Source: Halarcobacter ebronensis (GTDB lineage Bacteria; Campylobacterota; Campylobacteria; Campylobacterales; Arcobacteraceae). From it: a stretch of 64,000 nt of DNA. The notes under the pieces were generated by a model that had not been told where the DNA came from, made no database searches, and saw only the letters and a list, made by a program, of their open reading frames with translations. Below are positions 45,020 to 55,682 of the stretch, piece after piece. The position numbers and the translations under genes are program-made. Position 1 is the first letter of the stretch. Each line of letters opens with the position of its first letter. The stretch spans positions 1,178,001 to 1,242,000 of the forward strand of contig NZ_CP053836.1 of the NCBI RefSeq assembly GCF_013201825.1, given 5' to 3'.

Positions 45020-45307
45020 AATAATATTTATACATACTTAAATAGCCTTAATATAAAAGTTAATTTAAAATTAATAATTTTTATAGGCTTTTAAGTAAAA
45101 TATAATTAAACTACGCGACATTAACTATAATTTAGCTGGCAACTTTTTTATAGTAATAATCTTTTTAATATATTGAAAAAGAGTTGTAAGACTCGGTTAG
45201 TAGATTTGATATGTTCAGGTGAACACTTCTAGTTAGCATAAGAGTAATTCTCTTATTCTCTAATTTTAAATAGATAAAATTAACTACACGTTTTCAAAGG
45301 AAACAAT
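45020..45307 (+). ncRNA. Candidate structured leader upstream of the binding-protein gene
   Basis: This 288-base gap separates the binding protein from its ATPase/permease genes. It contains several local hairpins in order: GAGT/ACTC (45181-45194), TGTTCA-GG-TGAACA (45212-45225), and ATAAGAG-TAATT-CTCTTAT (45238-45256), the last followed by a pyrimidine-rich TTCTCTAATTTT. The series suggests a processed or attenuating RNA leader. It matches no riboswitch class known to me. Confidence 0.35.
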
Positions 45308-46108
45308 ATGCAAAAATTATTCAAACTAGTGGTGGCTGGAATCTTTGCTTTATCTATATGTGTACATGCAGATGATTCTACGTTAAAAGAGATTGTGGTG
45401 GCTTCAGGTTCTACTTCTGTACCTAATTCATACATTGTAAGTGGTAAACATACAGGACACGAGGTTGATATTTGGAATGAAATTTCAAAAAAAACAGGTT
45501 TAAAAGTTAAATTTATCACAGGTGAATTTAACACTTTATTTGGTTACTTAGATTCAGGGAAAGCTGATACTGTTGGTAATACAATAACAATAAATCAAAA
45601 GAGATTAGATAAATATGATTTTTCTGAACCTTATGCTTATATTCCAGAAAAATTAGTTGTTCAACCCGAAAGAGAAGATATTAAAAAACTTAAAGATATC
45701 GAAGGTCTAACTTGTGGATATTCAGCAGGATCTAATGGGGGAAATCTTTTTGAACAAATTGCTAAAAAACAGAATATCAAAATAAATCTTGTATCTTATG
45801 ATAGTTCAGAACTTTTAGCAGAAGCATTTAGAAGACATAAAGTTGATGTTATGATTTTTTCTGCTGGTGAGACTGCATTTAAAATTAAAAATGGATACTT
45901 AAAAGCTAGAATGGCTGAAGAAAATGTAACTCTTGGATTAAAAGCTTATCCTTTTGTAAAAAGCAATGAAAGATCAAAAAAATTAAGAGAGATTGTTACA
46001 AAAGCAATTCAAGAGATGAAAGCAGATGGTACATTAACAAAAATCTATGAAAAATGGTATGGAATGGATTTTAGTAATGAACCAAAAGATGCAAAATTAA
46101 TAAAATAA
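45308..46108 (+). CDS. Polar amino acid ABC transporter substrate-binding protein
   Basis: Periplasmic receptor of the preceding transporter, 266 aa. It has a signal peptide (LFKLVVAGIFALSICVHA), then a type II binding fold (EIVVASGSTSVPNSYI, GHEVDIWNEISKKTGLKVKF, DYSEPYAY-like DFSEPYAYIPEKLVV). The C-terminal WYGMDFS ends the lobe as usual for the SBP_bac_3 family. AAAGGAAAC precedes the ATG. The following M20 dipeptidase suggests use for small peptides or cystine-like substrates, but specificity cannot be read. Confidence 0.88.
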   Translation: MQKLFKLVVAGIFALSICVHADDSTLKEIVVASGSTSVPNSYIVSGKHTGHEVDIWNEISKKTGLKVKFITGEFNTLFGYLDSGKADTVGNTITINQKRLDKYDFSEPYAYIPEKLVVQPEREDIKKLKDIEGLTCGYSAGSNGGNLFEQIAKKQNIKINLVSYDSSELLAEAFRRHKVDVMIFSAGETAFKIKNGYLKARMAEENVTLGLKAYPFVKSNERSKKLREIVTKAIQEMKADGTLTKIYEKWYGMDFSNEPKDAKLIK

Positions 46109-46121
46109 TTTAAATCAAATA

Positions 46122-46146
46122 TACATACCCTTTTTTAGGGTATGTA
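46122..46146. repeat. Hairpin between the binding protein and dipeptidase genes
   Basis: A perfect 9-bp stem (TACATACCC/GGGTATGTA) with a T-rich 7-base loop. There is no T-run after the stem, so it may stabilise the upstream mRNA or give weak termination. Confidence 0.5.
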
Positions 46147-46188
46147 AAATACAATCACTTCAACTTTGAAACACACTAGGAATTCAAA

Positions 46189-47589
46189 ATGCCTTTTAAC
46201 AAACTATTAAAATCATATAAAGACGAGATTATTCAAAAAACACAAGAACTTATACAAATAAAAAGTGTAGAGAGTAGTGCAAAACCTAATATGCCTTTTG
46301 GAGAAGGTGTAGATAAGGCTTTGCAGTACACTTTAAATCTTTGTGAAGAGTTGGGATTTGAAACGCAAAATTTTGATGGTTATGCAGGACACGCTGATTT
46401 AGGTAATAGTGATGATATAGTTGGAGTTTTAGTTCATCTTGATGTGGTTCCTGAAGGTGATGAAAAAATGTGGAAATATCCCCCTTATAGTGCAACTATT
46501 GAGAATAACCGTATTTATGGTAGGGGAGCAATTGATGACAAGGGACCAACAATTGCTGCAATATATGCAATGAAAGCTCTAAAAGAGAGTGAAGTAAAAC
46601 TAAATAAAAAAATTAGAATAATTTTTGGAACCGATGAGGAGAGTGGTTGGGAGTGTATGAATTATTATTTAAAAGAAGTAAAACCTCCACAAGTAGCCTT
46701 TACACCTGACGCAAATTATCCTGTTATTTATGGCGAAAAAGGGATTTTAACCCTTGATTTAGAGAAAAAATTTGTTCAAATGGAAAAATCACATATATGT
46801 ATAGAGTATATTAAGGGTGGTGAGTTGTCTAATATGGTTCCAAATTATTGCGAAGCTTTACTTGTATTAAATGAAGATATAGAGAAGCTATATGGGAATT
46901 TTCAAACTCTAATAAAAAAACTGGGCTACAATATAAAATTAGAATTAAATAACAATAAACTTTTAATTAAATCTTTTGGAATTTTTGCCCATGCTTTAGA
47001 ACCACAAAAAGGTATAAATGCAATCTCCCAATTAATGATCCTTTTATCAAATTTTACCTTTTCAGAAACAATTAATGATTTTTTTTCTTTTTATACTAAT
47101 AAAATAGGTATGCAAGTGGATGGGGAGAATCTTGGTTGTAAAATGGAAGATAAAGAGTCGGGAAAACTGACTTTAAATGTTGGGGTTATAAATTTGATTA
47201 GAGATAAGGTGACTTTAACTTTTAATATAAGATATCCCATTACTAAAACCGACAAAGAGGTGGTAAAAAAAATAAATGAAACAATCAAAAATGAAGATAT
47301 AACTTTAGAGGTAAAAAAAATATATTACCCTTTATATATTCCAAAAGATAGTAAACTTGTTAAAACATTAAGCTCTGTATATAAAAATTTGACAAATGAT
47401 AATACAGAACCTTTAACTTTTGCTGGAGGTACATATGCTAGAGCTTTAAGTAATGCTGTAGCTTTTGGTGCAGTTTTCCCCAATGAAGAGATAATGGCAC
47501 ATCAAGTAAATGAATATATAAATATCGATTCACTTTTAAAAAATGCACAAATTATCGCTACAGCGATGTATGAGCTAAGTAATAATTAA
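46189..47589 (+). CDS. M20 family (PepV-like) dipeptidase
   Basis: Zinc-dependent cytoplasmic peptidase, 466 aa. Metal-site motifs of the M20 PepV group are VGVLVHLDVVPEGDEKMWKY, YGRGAIDDKGPTIAAIYAMK, FGTDEESGWECMNYYL and the C-terminal HQVNEYINIDSL. The lid domain lies around residues 170-380 as in PepV. It lies 80 bases after the amino acid binding protein, so imported or recycled peptides may be split here. The stop overlaps the convergent HIT gene by four bases. Confidence 0.88.
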   Translation: MPFNKLLKSYKDEIIQKTQELIQIKSVESSAKPNMPFGEGVDKALQYTLNLCEELGFETQNFDGYAGHADLGNSDDIVGVLVHLDVVPEGDEKMWKYPPYSATIENNRIYGRGAIDDKGPTIAAIYAMKALKESEVKLNKKIRIIFGTDEESGWECMNYYLKEVKPPQVAFTPDANYPVIYGEKGILTLDLEKKFVQMEKSHICIEYIKGGELSNMVPNYCEALLVLNEDIEKLYGNFQTLIKKLGYNIKLELNNNKLLIKSFGIFAHALEPQKGINAISQLMILLSNFTFSETINDFFSFYTNKIGMQVDGENLGCKMEDKESGKLTLNVGVINLIRDKVTLTFNIRYPITKTDKEVVKKINETIKNEDITLEVKKIYYPLYIPKDSKLVKTLSSVYKNLTNDNTEPLTFAGGTYARALSNAVAFGAVFPNEEIMAHQVNEYINIDSLLKNAQIIATAMYELSNN

Positions 47590-47954
47590 AGTTTTTGAAG
47601 AATTTTAGAGATTTTTTTATAAAACTCATCAAAAGAGGGAAGATTTAACTCTGCTTCCCTTTGTTTTATTCCCCACATTGATTCAGGGAAATATGAATCC
47701 TCTTTAAATCTTGCCATAATATGAAAATGTACATGGGCAACATAGTTACCAAAAGATGCAATATTTATTTTTTCAGGATTAAAGTATTCAAGCATCTCTT
47801 TTTCAATAACATCTAAAGCTCTTAATATTTGCTCTTTTACATCACTTGGACACTGACTAAACTCTTTATACTCTCTATTAGTAAATATTTTTAACCAAGG
47901 GATTTCGCTTTTTTCTATTTGGATATTTATTAAATCATTTTTATATATTGTCAT
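47586..47954 (-). CDS. HIT-family hydrolase
   Basis: A 122-aa histidine-triad protein: HVHFHIMARF gives the H-x-H-x-H catalytic motif (His near 83-87) used for nucleotide phosphoramidate or dinucleotide hydrolysis. The upstream NIASFGNYVAHVH strand fits the fold. The C-terminal extension after the triad (about 35 residues) is larger than in minimal HIT proteins. It is transcribed against the dipeptidase gene. Confidence 0.88.
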   Translation of the reverse strand: MTIYKNDLINIQIEKSEIPWLKIFTNREYKEFSQCPSDVKEQILRALDVIEKEMLEYFNPEKINIASFGNYVAHVHFHIMARFKEDSYFPESMWGIKQREAELNLPSFDEFYKKISKILQKL

Positions 47955-48075
47955 TTTACTACTCTTCTTATATCAAGTTTTGATTTGAAAATAATATAAT
48001 AAAGTTACTTAATAGAATTTCATCTTTATTCCTATAAGCATAGACTAGTTAAACAACATTTAAGCTAAAATTAAT

Positions 48076-48081
48076 TATAAT
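48076..48081 (+). promoter_or_regulatory. Candidate -10 box of the alpha ribosomal operon
   Basis: A perfect TATAAT in a T/A-rich setting lies 267 bases before rpmJ. It would produce a long untranslated leader of about 250 bases containing several hairpins (48110-48342). Confidence 0.55.
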
Positions 48082-48109
48082 CCGTTTCCATTTTTCCAAC
48101 CATCAAGGA

Positions 48110-48342
48110 AGTTTTTATAAAATTTTTGTGTTTTATAAAAAGTTGGTAAGAGGGGAGAGAACGAGCAAAAACAACTGCTTGTGCCTTGAACTTACCTAGG
48201 AAATAGGCTTTTGAATTTATTCAAAGAGGATTCAAACAGCTCTTATTTAGAGCTGTTTAGGCAGAAAAAACGTAAAGCAGTTTATGTTTTCTTAACGCCT
48301 CTTGCCTGTTGGATTGTGGGAATAACACAAAAAGGACAACTG
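48110..48342 (+). ncRNA. Structured 5' leader of the alpha ribosomal operon (candidate autoregulatory RNA)
   Basis: Between the -10 box and rpmJ there are several stems: CCTA-GGAAA-TAGG, TTTGAA/TTCAAA, and a perfect 10-bp stem AAACAGCTCT/AGAGCTGTTT (48234-48243 with 48249-48258, loop TATTT). In addition AAGAGG at 48149-48154 could pair with CCTCTT at 48298-48303 across the region. Ribosomal operons are commonly autoregulated by a ribosomal protein (S4 in the E. coli alpha operon) through such a leader. Whether this one works that way is inference. Confidence 0.4.
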
Positions 48343-48456
48343 ATGAAAGTTAGAGCTTCAGTAAAGAAAATGTGTGATAAATGTAAAGTTATCAAAAGAA
48401 GAGGTATCGTAAGAGTAATCTGCGAAAACAAAAAACATAAACAGAGACAAGGATAA
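48343..48456 (+). CDS. rpmJ: 50S ribosomal protein L36
   Basis: A 37-aa ribosomal protein, [20 protein letters not shown] followed by a C/H pair ([13 protein letters not shown]). It is the zinc-binding form, with C-x2-C, Cys and His ligands. The frame is open 132 bases upstream, but the real start is ATG 48343, which gives the universal L36 N-terminus and has AAGGA seven bases before it. First gene of the operon rpmJ-rpsM-rpsK-rpsD-rpoA-rplQ. Confidence 0.97.
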   Translation: MKVRASVKKMCDKCKVIKRRGIVRVICENKKHKQRQG

Positions 48457-48458
48457 TC

Positions 48459-48827
48459 ATGGCTAGGATTGCAGGTGTTGATTTACCAAATAAAAAAAGA
48501 ATGGAGTATGCATTAACATACATCTATGGTATTGGTTTACATAATTCTAGACTTATCTTAGATGCTGTTGGAATTGATTACAACAAAAGAGCACATGAGT
48601 TAACAGAAGATGAAGCAGCAGCTATTAGAAAAGAGATTCAAGAACACTATATGGTGGAAGGGGATCTTAGAAAAAAAGTTGCTATGGATATTAAATCACT
48701 TATGGATTTAGGTTCATACAGAGGTTTAAGACACAGAAAAAGTTTACCTTGTAGAGGGCAAAAAACTAAAACAAATGCACGTACTAGAAAAGGTAAAAAG
48801 AAAACTGTTGGTGCAGCAACTAAATAA
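48459..48827 (+). CDS. rpsM: 30S ribosomal protein S13
   Basis: The 122-aa S13 protein sits at the head of the 30S subunit. It opens [20 protein letters not shown] and ends with the basic [17 protein letters not shown] tail. [20 protein letters not shown] is the family signature. It lies two bases after rpmJ and nine bases before rpsK. Confidence 0.98.
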   Translation: MARIAGVDLPNKKRMEYALTYIYGIGLHNSRLILDAVGIDYNKRAHELTEDEAAAIRKEIQEHYMVEGDLRKKVAMDIKSLMDLGSYRGLRHRKSLPCRGQKTKTNARTRKGKKKTVGAATK

Positions 48828-48836
48828 GGATAACGT

Positions 48837-49229
48837 ATGGCAAAAAGAAAAGTAACTAGAAAAAAAGTAGTAAAAAAGAATATTGCTGACGGTATCGTAC
48901 ATATAGCAGCATCATTCAATAACACAATGGTAACTGTTACTGACAATGCAGGTAATGCAATCGCATGGTCAAGTGCAGGAAACTTAGGGTTTAAAGGTTC
49001 TAAAAAATCTACTCCATTTGCAGCTCAACAAGCAGTTGAAGATGCAATGAACAAAGCAAAAGAGCACGGTATTAAAAACGTTGGGATTAAAATCCAAGGA
49101 CCAGGTTCAGGTAGAGACACAGCAGTAAAATCTGTTGGATCAATTGAAGGTATTACAGTAAAATGGTTTAAAGATGTTACACCATTACCGCACAACGGAT
49201 GTAGACCTCCTAAAAGAAGAAGAGTGTAA
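48837..49229 (+). CDS. rpsK: 30S ribosomal protein S11
   Basis: The 130-aa S11 protein of the 30S platform. It carries [31 protein letters not shown] and the C-terminal [13 protein letters not shown] signature. It has a lysine-rich N-terminal extension. AGGATAAC precedes the start and rpsD follows after ten bases. Confidence 0.98.
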   Translation: MAKRKVTRKKVVKKNIADGIVHIAASFNNTMVTVTDNAGNAIAWSSAGNLGFKGSKKSTPFAAQQAVEDAMNKAKEHGIKNVGIKIQGPGSGRDTAVKSVGSIEGITVKWFKDVTPLPHNGCRPPKRRRV

Positions 49230-49239
49230 GGAGTAGTTA

Positions 49240-49866
49240 ATGGCTAGATATAGAGGACCAAGAGAAAAGATTGAAAGAAGATTGGATGCAGACCTTGGAT
49301 TAAAAGGTGAAAGAAGACTTAACGGAAAATCTGCATTAGAAAAAAGACCATTTGCTCCAGGACAACACGGACAAAGAAGAGCAAAAATCTCTGAGTATGG
49401 TTTACAACTAAGAGAAAAACAAAAAGCTAAATTTATGTATGGTGTTTCTGAAAAACAATTTAGAAAATACTTTAAAGAAGCTGCAAGAAGAGAAGGTAAC
49501 ACAGGGGCAAACCTTATTACTTTTATCGAGCAAAGATTAGACAACGTTGTATTTAGAATGGGATTTGCTACAACTAGAGCATTTGCTAGACAAATTACAA
49601 CTCACGGTCACATTTTAGTAGATGGTAAAAAAGTTGATATTCCATCATACGTGGTAAAACCAGGTCAAAAAGTTGAAATTAAAGAAAAATCTAAAACTAA
49701 CCCACAAATCGTAAGAGCTTTAGAGCTTACAAACCAAACTGGTATGGTTGACTGGGTTGATGTAGATAAAGATAAAGTATTTGGAATTTTTACAAGAATC
49801 CCAACAAGAGAAGAAGTTGTTATTCCAGTGGAAGAAAGATTAATTGTAGAGTTATATTCTAAATAA
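49240..49866 (+). CDS. rpsD: 30S ribosomal protein S4
   Basis: The 208-aa S4 protein initiates 30S assembly and in some bacteria represses this operon. It opens [20 protein letters not shown], contains [13 protein letters not shown], and has an S4 RNA-binding domain ([20 protein letters not shown], then [15 protein letters not shown]). There is no N-terminal zinc cysteine set, so it is the Cys-free form. AGGAG precedes the ATG. Confidence 0.98.
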   Translation: MARYRGPREKIERRLDADLGLKGERRLNGKSALEKRPFAPGQHGQRRAKISEYGLQLREKQKAKFMYGVSEKQFRKYFKEAARREGNTGANLITFIEQRLDNVVFRMGFATTRAFARQITTHGHILVDGKKVDIPSYVVKPGQKVEIKEKSKTNPQIVRALELTNQTGMVDWVDVDKDKVFGIFTRIPTREEVVIPVEERLIVELYSK

Positions 49867-49884
49867 TAAATAATAAGGTAAGCT

Positions 49885-50883
49885 ATGAAAAAATTTGCAG
49901 ATACACCATTTTTACCAACAGAGGTTGAGATAGAAGCTATCAGTGACAATGAAGCTAAAATATCAGCATATCCATTTGAGAGTGGTTACGCTATCACATT
50001 AGCGCACCCATTAAGAAGACTTTTATTAAGTTCTTCAGTTGGGTATGCTCCTATTGCAGTAAAAATTGAAGGTGCTTCTCACGAGTTTGACTCGTTAAGA
50101 GGAATGCTTGAAGATATAGCTATTTTTATAATTAATCTTAAAAACATTAAGTTTAAAATTAATGGTGATGAAGAACAAGTTATTGTTGAATACTCTTTTG
50201 ATGGTCCAAAAGAGATTAAAGGTGAAGATTTGGTAAACTCTGATGTAGAAGTTGTAAGTCCAGATGTTCACTTAGCAACAATTAACTCTGACTGTAACTT
50301 AACATTCTCTGTTATTATCCAAAGAGGTATTGGTTATATGCCATCTGAAGATATTAGAGATATGGTAAGTACAGACTATATTCCACTTGACGCTTTCTTT
50401 ACTCCTGTAAAAAAAGTTGTTTATAATATAGAAAAAATGTTAGTTGAAGATAATCCTAACTTTGAAAAAGCTGTATTTACAGTACAAACAAATGGACAAA
50501 TTACTCCAGTTGCTGCATTTAAAGAAGCAGTATCAATTATGTACTCACAAATGTCAGTATTTAACAAAGTATTTGATTTATCTGAAGTTACAGTTAATGA
50601 TTCTGGTGAAGAGCCAGTTGAATTAAAAGATTTAATTGTAAAAATTGACGATTTAAACCTAAGTGCTAGAAGTTTCAATTCTTTAGATAGAGCTGGACTA
50701 AAATTCCTTGGTGAATTAGTACTTATGAGTGAAGTAGAAGTTAAGAATATTAAAAATTTAGGAAAAAAATCTTTTGATGAGATCGCAGAGAAATTAGACT
50801 CTTTAGGTTTCCCAATTGAGAATACACTTCCTGAAAATGTTGCTTCAGCTTTAAGAAGAAAGCTAGAGCAATTAAAAGCATAA
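49885..50883 (+). CDS. rpoA: DNA-directed RNA polymerase alpha subunit
   Basis: The 332-aa alpha subunit. The N-terminal assembly domain has FESGYAITLAHPLRRLLLSS and the C-terminal domain has LNLSARSFNSLDRAGLKFLG and NLGKKSFDEIAEKLDSLG, the DNA- and activator-contact region. Complete length. Its position between rpsD and rplQ is the conserved alpha-operon order. Confidence 0.98.
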   Translation: MKKFADTPFLPTEVEIEAISDNEAKISAYPFESGYAITLAHPLRRLLLSSSVGYAPIAVKIEGASHEFDSLRGMLEDIAIFIINLKNIKFKINGDEEQVIVEYSFDGPKEIKGEDLVNSDVEVVSPDVHLATINSDCNLTFSVIIQRGIGYMPSEDIRDMVSTDYIPLDAFFTPVKKVVYNIEKMLVEDNPNFEKAVFTVQTNGQITPVAAFKEAVSIMYSQMSVFNKVFDLSEVTVNDSGEEPVELKDLIVKIDDLNLSARSFNSLDRAGLKFLGELVLMSEVEVKNIKNLGKKSFDEIAEKLDSLGFPIENTLPENVASALRRKLEQLKA

Positions 50884-50896
50884 TTAAGGGTTTGAT

Positions 50897-51247
50897 ATGA
50901 GACATAAGCACGGATATAGAAAATTAAACAGAACTTCTTCTCATAGAAAAGCGTTACTAAAGAATTTAGCTATCGCTTTAATTGAAAGAGAGAAGATAGA
51001 AACAACTGTTCCAAAAGCAAAAGAGTTAAAAAGATATATTGAGAGATTAGTTACAACTGCAAGAAATGCAGATCTTAACACTCACAGAGCTGTATTTGCT
51101 TTATTACAAGATAAAGAATCTACAAAAAAACTTATTAACGAAGTTGCTCCAAAATATTTGGAGAGAAATGGTGGTTACACTTCTATTGTTAAAACAAGAA
51201 TTAGAAGAGGTGACGCAACACCTATGGCATTTATCTCTTTTGTATAG
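50897..51247 (+). CDS. rplQ: 50S ribosomal protein L17
   Basis: The 116-aa L17 protein near the peptide exit tunnel: [20 protein letters not shown] at the N-terminus and [20 protein letters not shown] near the C-terminus are diagnostic. Last gene of the operon, followed by a strong terminator. Confidence 0.98.
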   Translation: MRHKHGYRKLNRTSSHRKALLKNLAIALIEREKIETTVPKAKELKRYIERLVTTARNADLNTHRAVFALLQDKESTKKLINEVAPKYLERNGGYTSIVKTRIRRGDATPMAFISFV

Positions 51248-51264
51248 TAGATAGTTGCAAAACT

Positions 51265-51297
51265 AAAAGGGAGGTGAGTTTCTTGCCTCCCTTTTTT
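51265..51297 (+). terminator. Intrinsic terminator of the alpha ribosomal operon
   Basis: GGGAGG/CCTCCC stem (51269-51274 with 51286-51291), extended by A/T pairs and followed by TTTTTT. A classical rho-independent terminator 18 bases after rplQ. Confidence 0.92.
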
Positions 51298-51355
51298 ATT
51301 TCCCCAAATATTCCCCTAACTAAATTACTTTACCCCTTTTTAATCAACATTTTTG

Positions 51356-51361
51356 TATAAT
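51356..51361 (+). promoter_or_regulatory. Candidate -10 box of gatA-guaB
   Basis: A perfect TATAAT preceded by a T-rich run lies 39 bases before the gatA TTG start. It lies after the rplQ terminator and so starts a new transcript. Confidence 0.6.
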
Positions 51362-51400
51362 TTCGCGCAATATACTATTTGTAAATCCTAGGAGATAGAT

Positions 51401-54228
<2,828 letters not shown>

Positions 54229-54229
54229 A

Positions 54230-54269
54230 AAGTGAAAAGGTGATGTTTTAAACATCATCTTTTCGCTTT
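54230..54269 (+). terminator. Strong hairpin terminator after guaB
   Basis: A long stem with one mismatch (AAGTGAAAAG and TGATGTTT against AAACATCA and CTTTTCGCTT) starts two bases after the guaB stop. The T content is in the 3' arm rather than a separate tail, but stem stability makes termination likely. Confidence 0.7.
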
Positions 54270-54284
54270 ACTCTGCGTTGAACT

Positions 54285-54334
54285 GAAAATTTTAATGCTC
54301 ACGTACTTGCGTGTACGCTTCTCTTAAAATTTTC
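54285..54334. repeat. Imperfect inverted repeat with ACGTAC core
   Basis: Arms GAAAATTTTAA (54285-54295) and TTAAAATTTTC (54324-54334) flank an inner CGTAC/GTACG stem. It marks the start of the accessory region between guaB and the next gene. The rest of 54335-54453 is AT-rich without a gene. Confidence 0.6.
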
Positions 54335-54453
54335 ACTTCGCCTTGATTAAAACTAAAATCTAATATTTATAACATCACTTTTTTAACATCTTTTGTATTT
54401 AGATTTTATTATTTTTATAATTATTTTGATAGAATATTATTATAAGGATAGTA

Positions 54454-54981
54454 ATGGATAGAAATAAATTAAAAATTATTTATGATGAATATGGAAAAAT
54501 TATCAGTGTTTTTATTTCAATAGTAGCATTATATGTAAGTATATTATCTTTTAATGAAAATAAAAAAGCTAATTTAATTAATGAAGAAGTAATAAGACCT
54601 ATATTAACAATCGAAAATTTTGATGCTCAATATAGCAAAAATAAAATAAAATTTAAATTTAGTTTAAAAAATATTGGAAAATCAACAGCAGTAATAGATA
54701 ATTTCCAAATTGCAACTTTAAAATTGGGTAGTGATTTTGTAAAAAAGTATGATACTTTGAAGAATAGAATTGTTCAACCTAATGGGATAACACAAGAAGA
54801 ATTAGTTATTGATAGATTTATATCAAGTAATAATTCAAATGTTGAAATTGATCAAACTAAAATAAATCCAAAATTAATTTCTTTTATTTTTAAATATAAA
54901 GTAAGAAATAAAAGCTTTTTATATTATGAAGAAAATACAACTGGAATGAGTTTTAACTGGAATGAAGTAGATAAAATATAA
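54454..54981 (+). CDS. Hypothetical membrane-anchored protein
   Basis: A 175-aa protein with one N-terminal membrane helix (IISVFISIVALYVSILSF, about 15-32), followed by a beta-rich domain (RPILTIENFDAQ, KFKFSLKNIGKSTAVIDNFQ). The domain pattern of short strands with an NIGKS turn recalls small beta-sandwich proteins next to a helix. No family is recognised. AAGGATAG precedes the start. The 345 bases after it hold degraded repeat sequence. Confidence 0.6.
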   Translation: MDRNKLKIIYDEYGKIISVFISIVALYVSILSFNENKKANLINEEVIRPILTIENFDAQYSKNKIKFKFSLKNIGKSTAVIDNFQIATLKLGSDFVKKYDTLKNRIVQPNGITQEELVIDRFISSNNSNVEIDQTKINPKLISFIFKYKVRNKSFLYYEENTTGMSFNWNEVDKI

Positions 54982-55053
54982 GCATTACATGTTTAATAAA
55001 AGATTACTTTTAATAGAAGAAGTAAATGAAAATATTGAAAGCAAATAAAAATA

Positions 55054-55130
55054 GCACCCCAGAGAATGAATCTCCACTTTTATAATAATTATTGAGTATC
55101 ACACCAACTAAAACAAAATGGTACTAAAAA
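55054..55130 (+). repeat. Partial repeat copy (transposase-tail-like block)
   Basis: Nearly identical to 58064-58140. The better copy at 58 kb reads as the end of a protein, TPEDESPLLKQLLSITPTKT then KWY and stop. Here the same frame carries two stops (after ESPLL). It looks like the 3' remnant of a mobile-element gene followed by AAAATGGTACTAAAAAA, the same block that opens the structured repeats. Confidence 0.55.
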
Positions 55131-55131
55131 A

Positions 55132-55181
55132 AAATAAAGGGGACAGAAATAAAGGAAAATAAAGGGGACAGGCACCTTTTT
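55132..55181. repeat. REP-like GGGGACAGGCACC repeats
   Basis: AAATAAAGGGGACA occurs at 55132-55145 and AAATAAAGGGGACAGGCACC at 55157-55176; the latter recurs at 57761-57780. This short motif is frequent in intergenic DNA and in many genomes goes with REP-associated (Y1) transposases, but no such gene lies in the window. Confidence 0.55.
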
Positions 55182-55287
55182 AATTAAGAATTACATATCA
55201 GTGAAAGAATCTCTATTTTCCCCTTATTCTTCAATGTTATATTGAAAATATATACTTAATAAAGAGCAAGAATTAAACTCAAATAGA

Positions 55288-55293
55288 TATAAT
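55288..55293 (+). promoter_or_regulatory. Candidate -10 box of the rhodanese gene
   Basis: A perfect TATAAT lies 33 bases before the start codon, in an AT-rich segment free of repeats. Confidence 0.5.
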
Positions 55294-55326
55294 CTACTTT
55301 CCAAAAAGTTTACTTAGGAAAAATTT

Positions 55327-55674
55327 ATGAACGAAACTATAATTTATCCAATTCTTGTAATAATAGCTTTTATAGCTTACAAAAAATATAGTTATTACAA
55401 AGTATTAACACTTGTGCCATCTCTTTTAATGCAGGGTGGACAAATCATTGATGTTAGAACAAAAGATGAGTTTACTTTAGCTCACAAAGAAGGTAGTGTC
55501 AATATTCCACTAGATATACTTGAAAATAGGGTGAATGAGCTAAATAATAGTAAACCTATAATTGTTTGTTGTGCTAGTGGAAGTAGAAGTGCTTTAGCAA
55601 GAAGACTTTTAATTACAAAAGGTTTTGAAAACGTACATAATGCAGGTAATTGGAAGTCTCTTATAAAGTTTTAG
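55327..55674 (+). CDS. Membrane-anchored rhodanese-domain protein
   Basis: A 115-aa sulfurtransferase-type protein: an N-terminal hydrophobic segment (YPILVIIAFIAYKKYSYY), then a rhodanese domain with QIIDVRTKDEFTLAHKEGSV and the active-site loop IVCCASGSRSALARR, with Cys at the catalytic position and the C-x4-R pattern. Complete single domain. It may handle sulfane sulfur; a link to the psr system is possible but they are far apart. Confidence 0.85.
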   Translation: MNETIIYPILVIIAFIAYKKYSYYKVLTLVPSLLMQGGQIIDVRTKDEFTLAHKEGSVNIPLDILENRVNELNNSKPIIVCCASGSRSALARRLLITKGFENVHNAGNWKSLIKF

Positions 55675-55682
55675 AATCTCTC

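Noticed and set aside
48211-48342. 44-codon N-terminal extension of rpmJ in the same frame
   Set aside because: L36 is universally about 37-38 aa and the downstream ATG gives the standard N-terminus with a ribosome site. The upstream stretch overlaps leader hairpins.
54285-54334. Inverted repeat after guaB considered as attC
   Set aside because: The arms are A/T-rich with an ACGTAC core, lacking TAAC/GTTA boxes, and there is no associated cassette.
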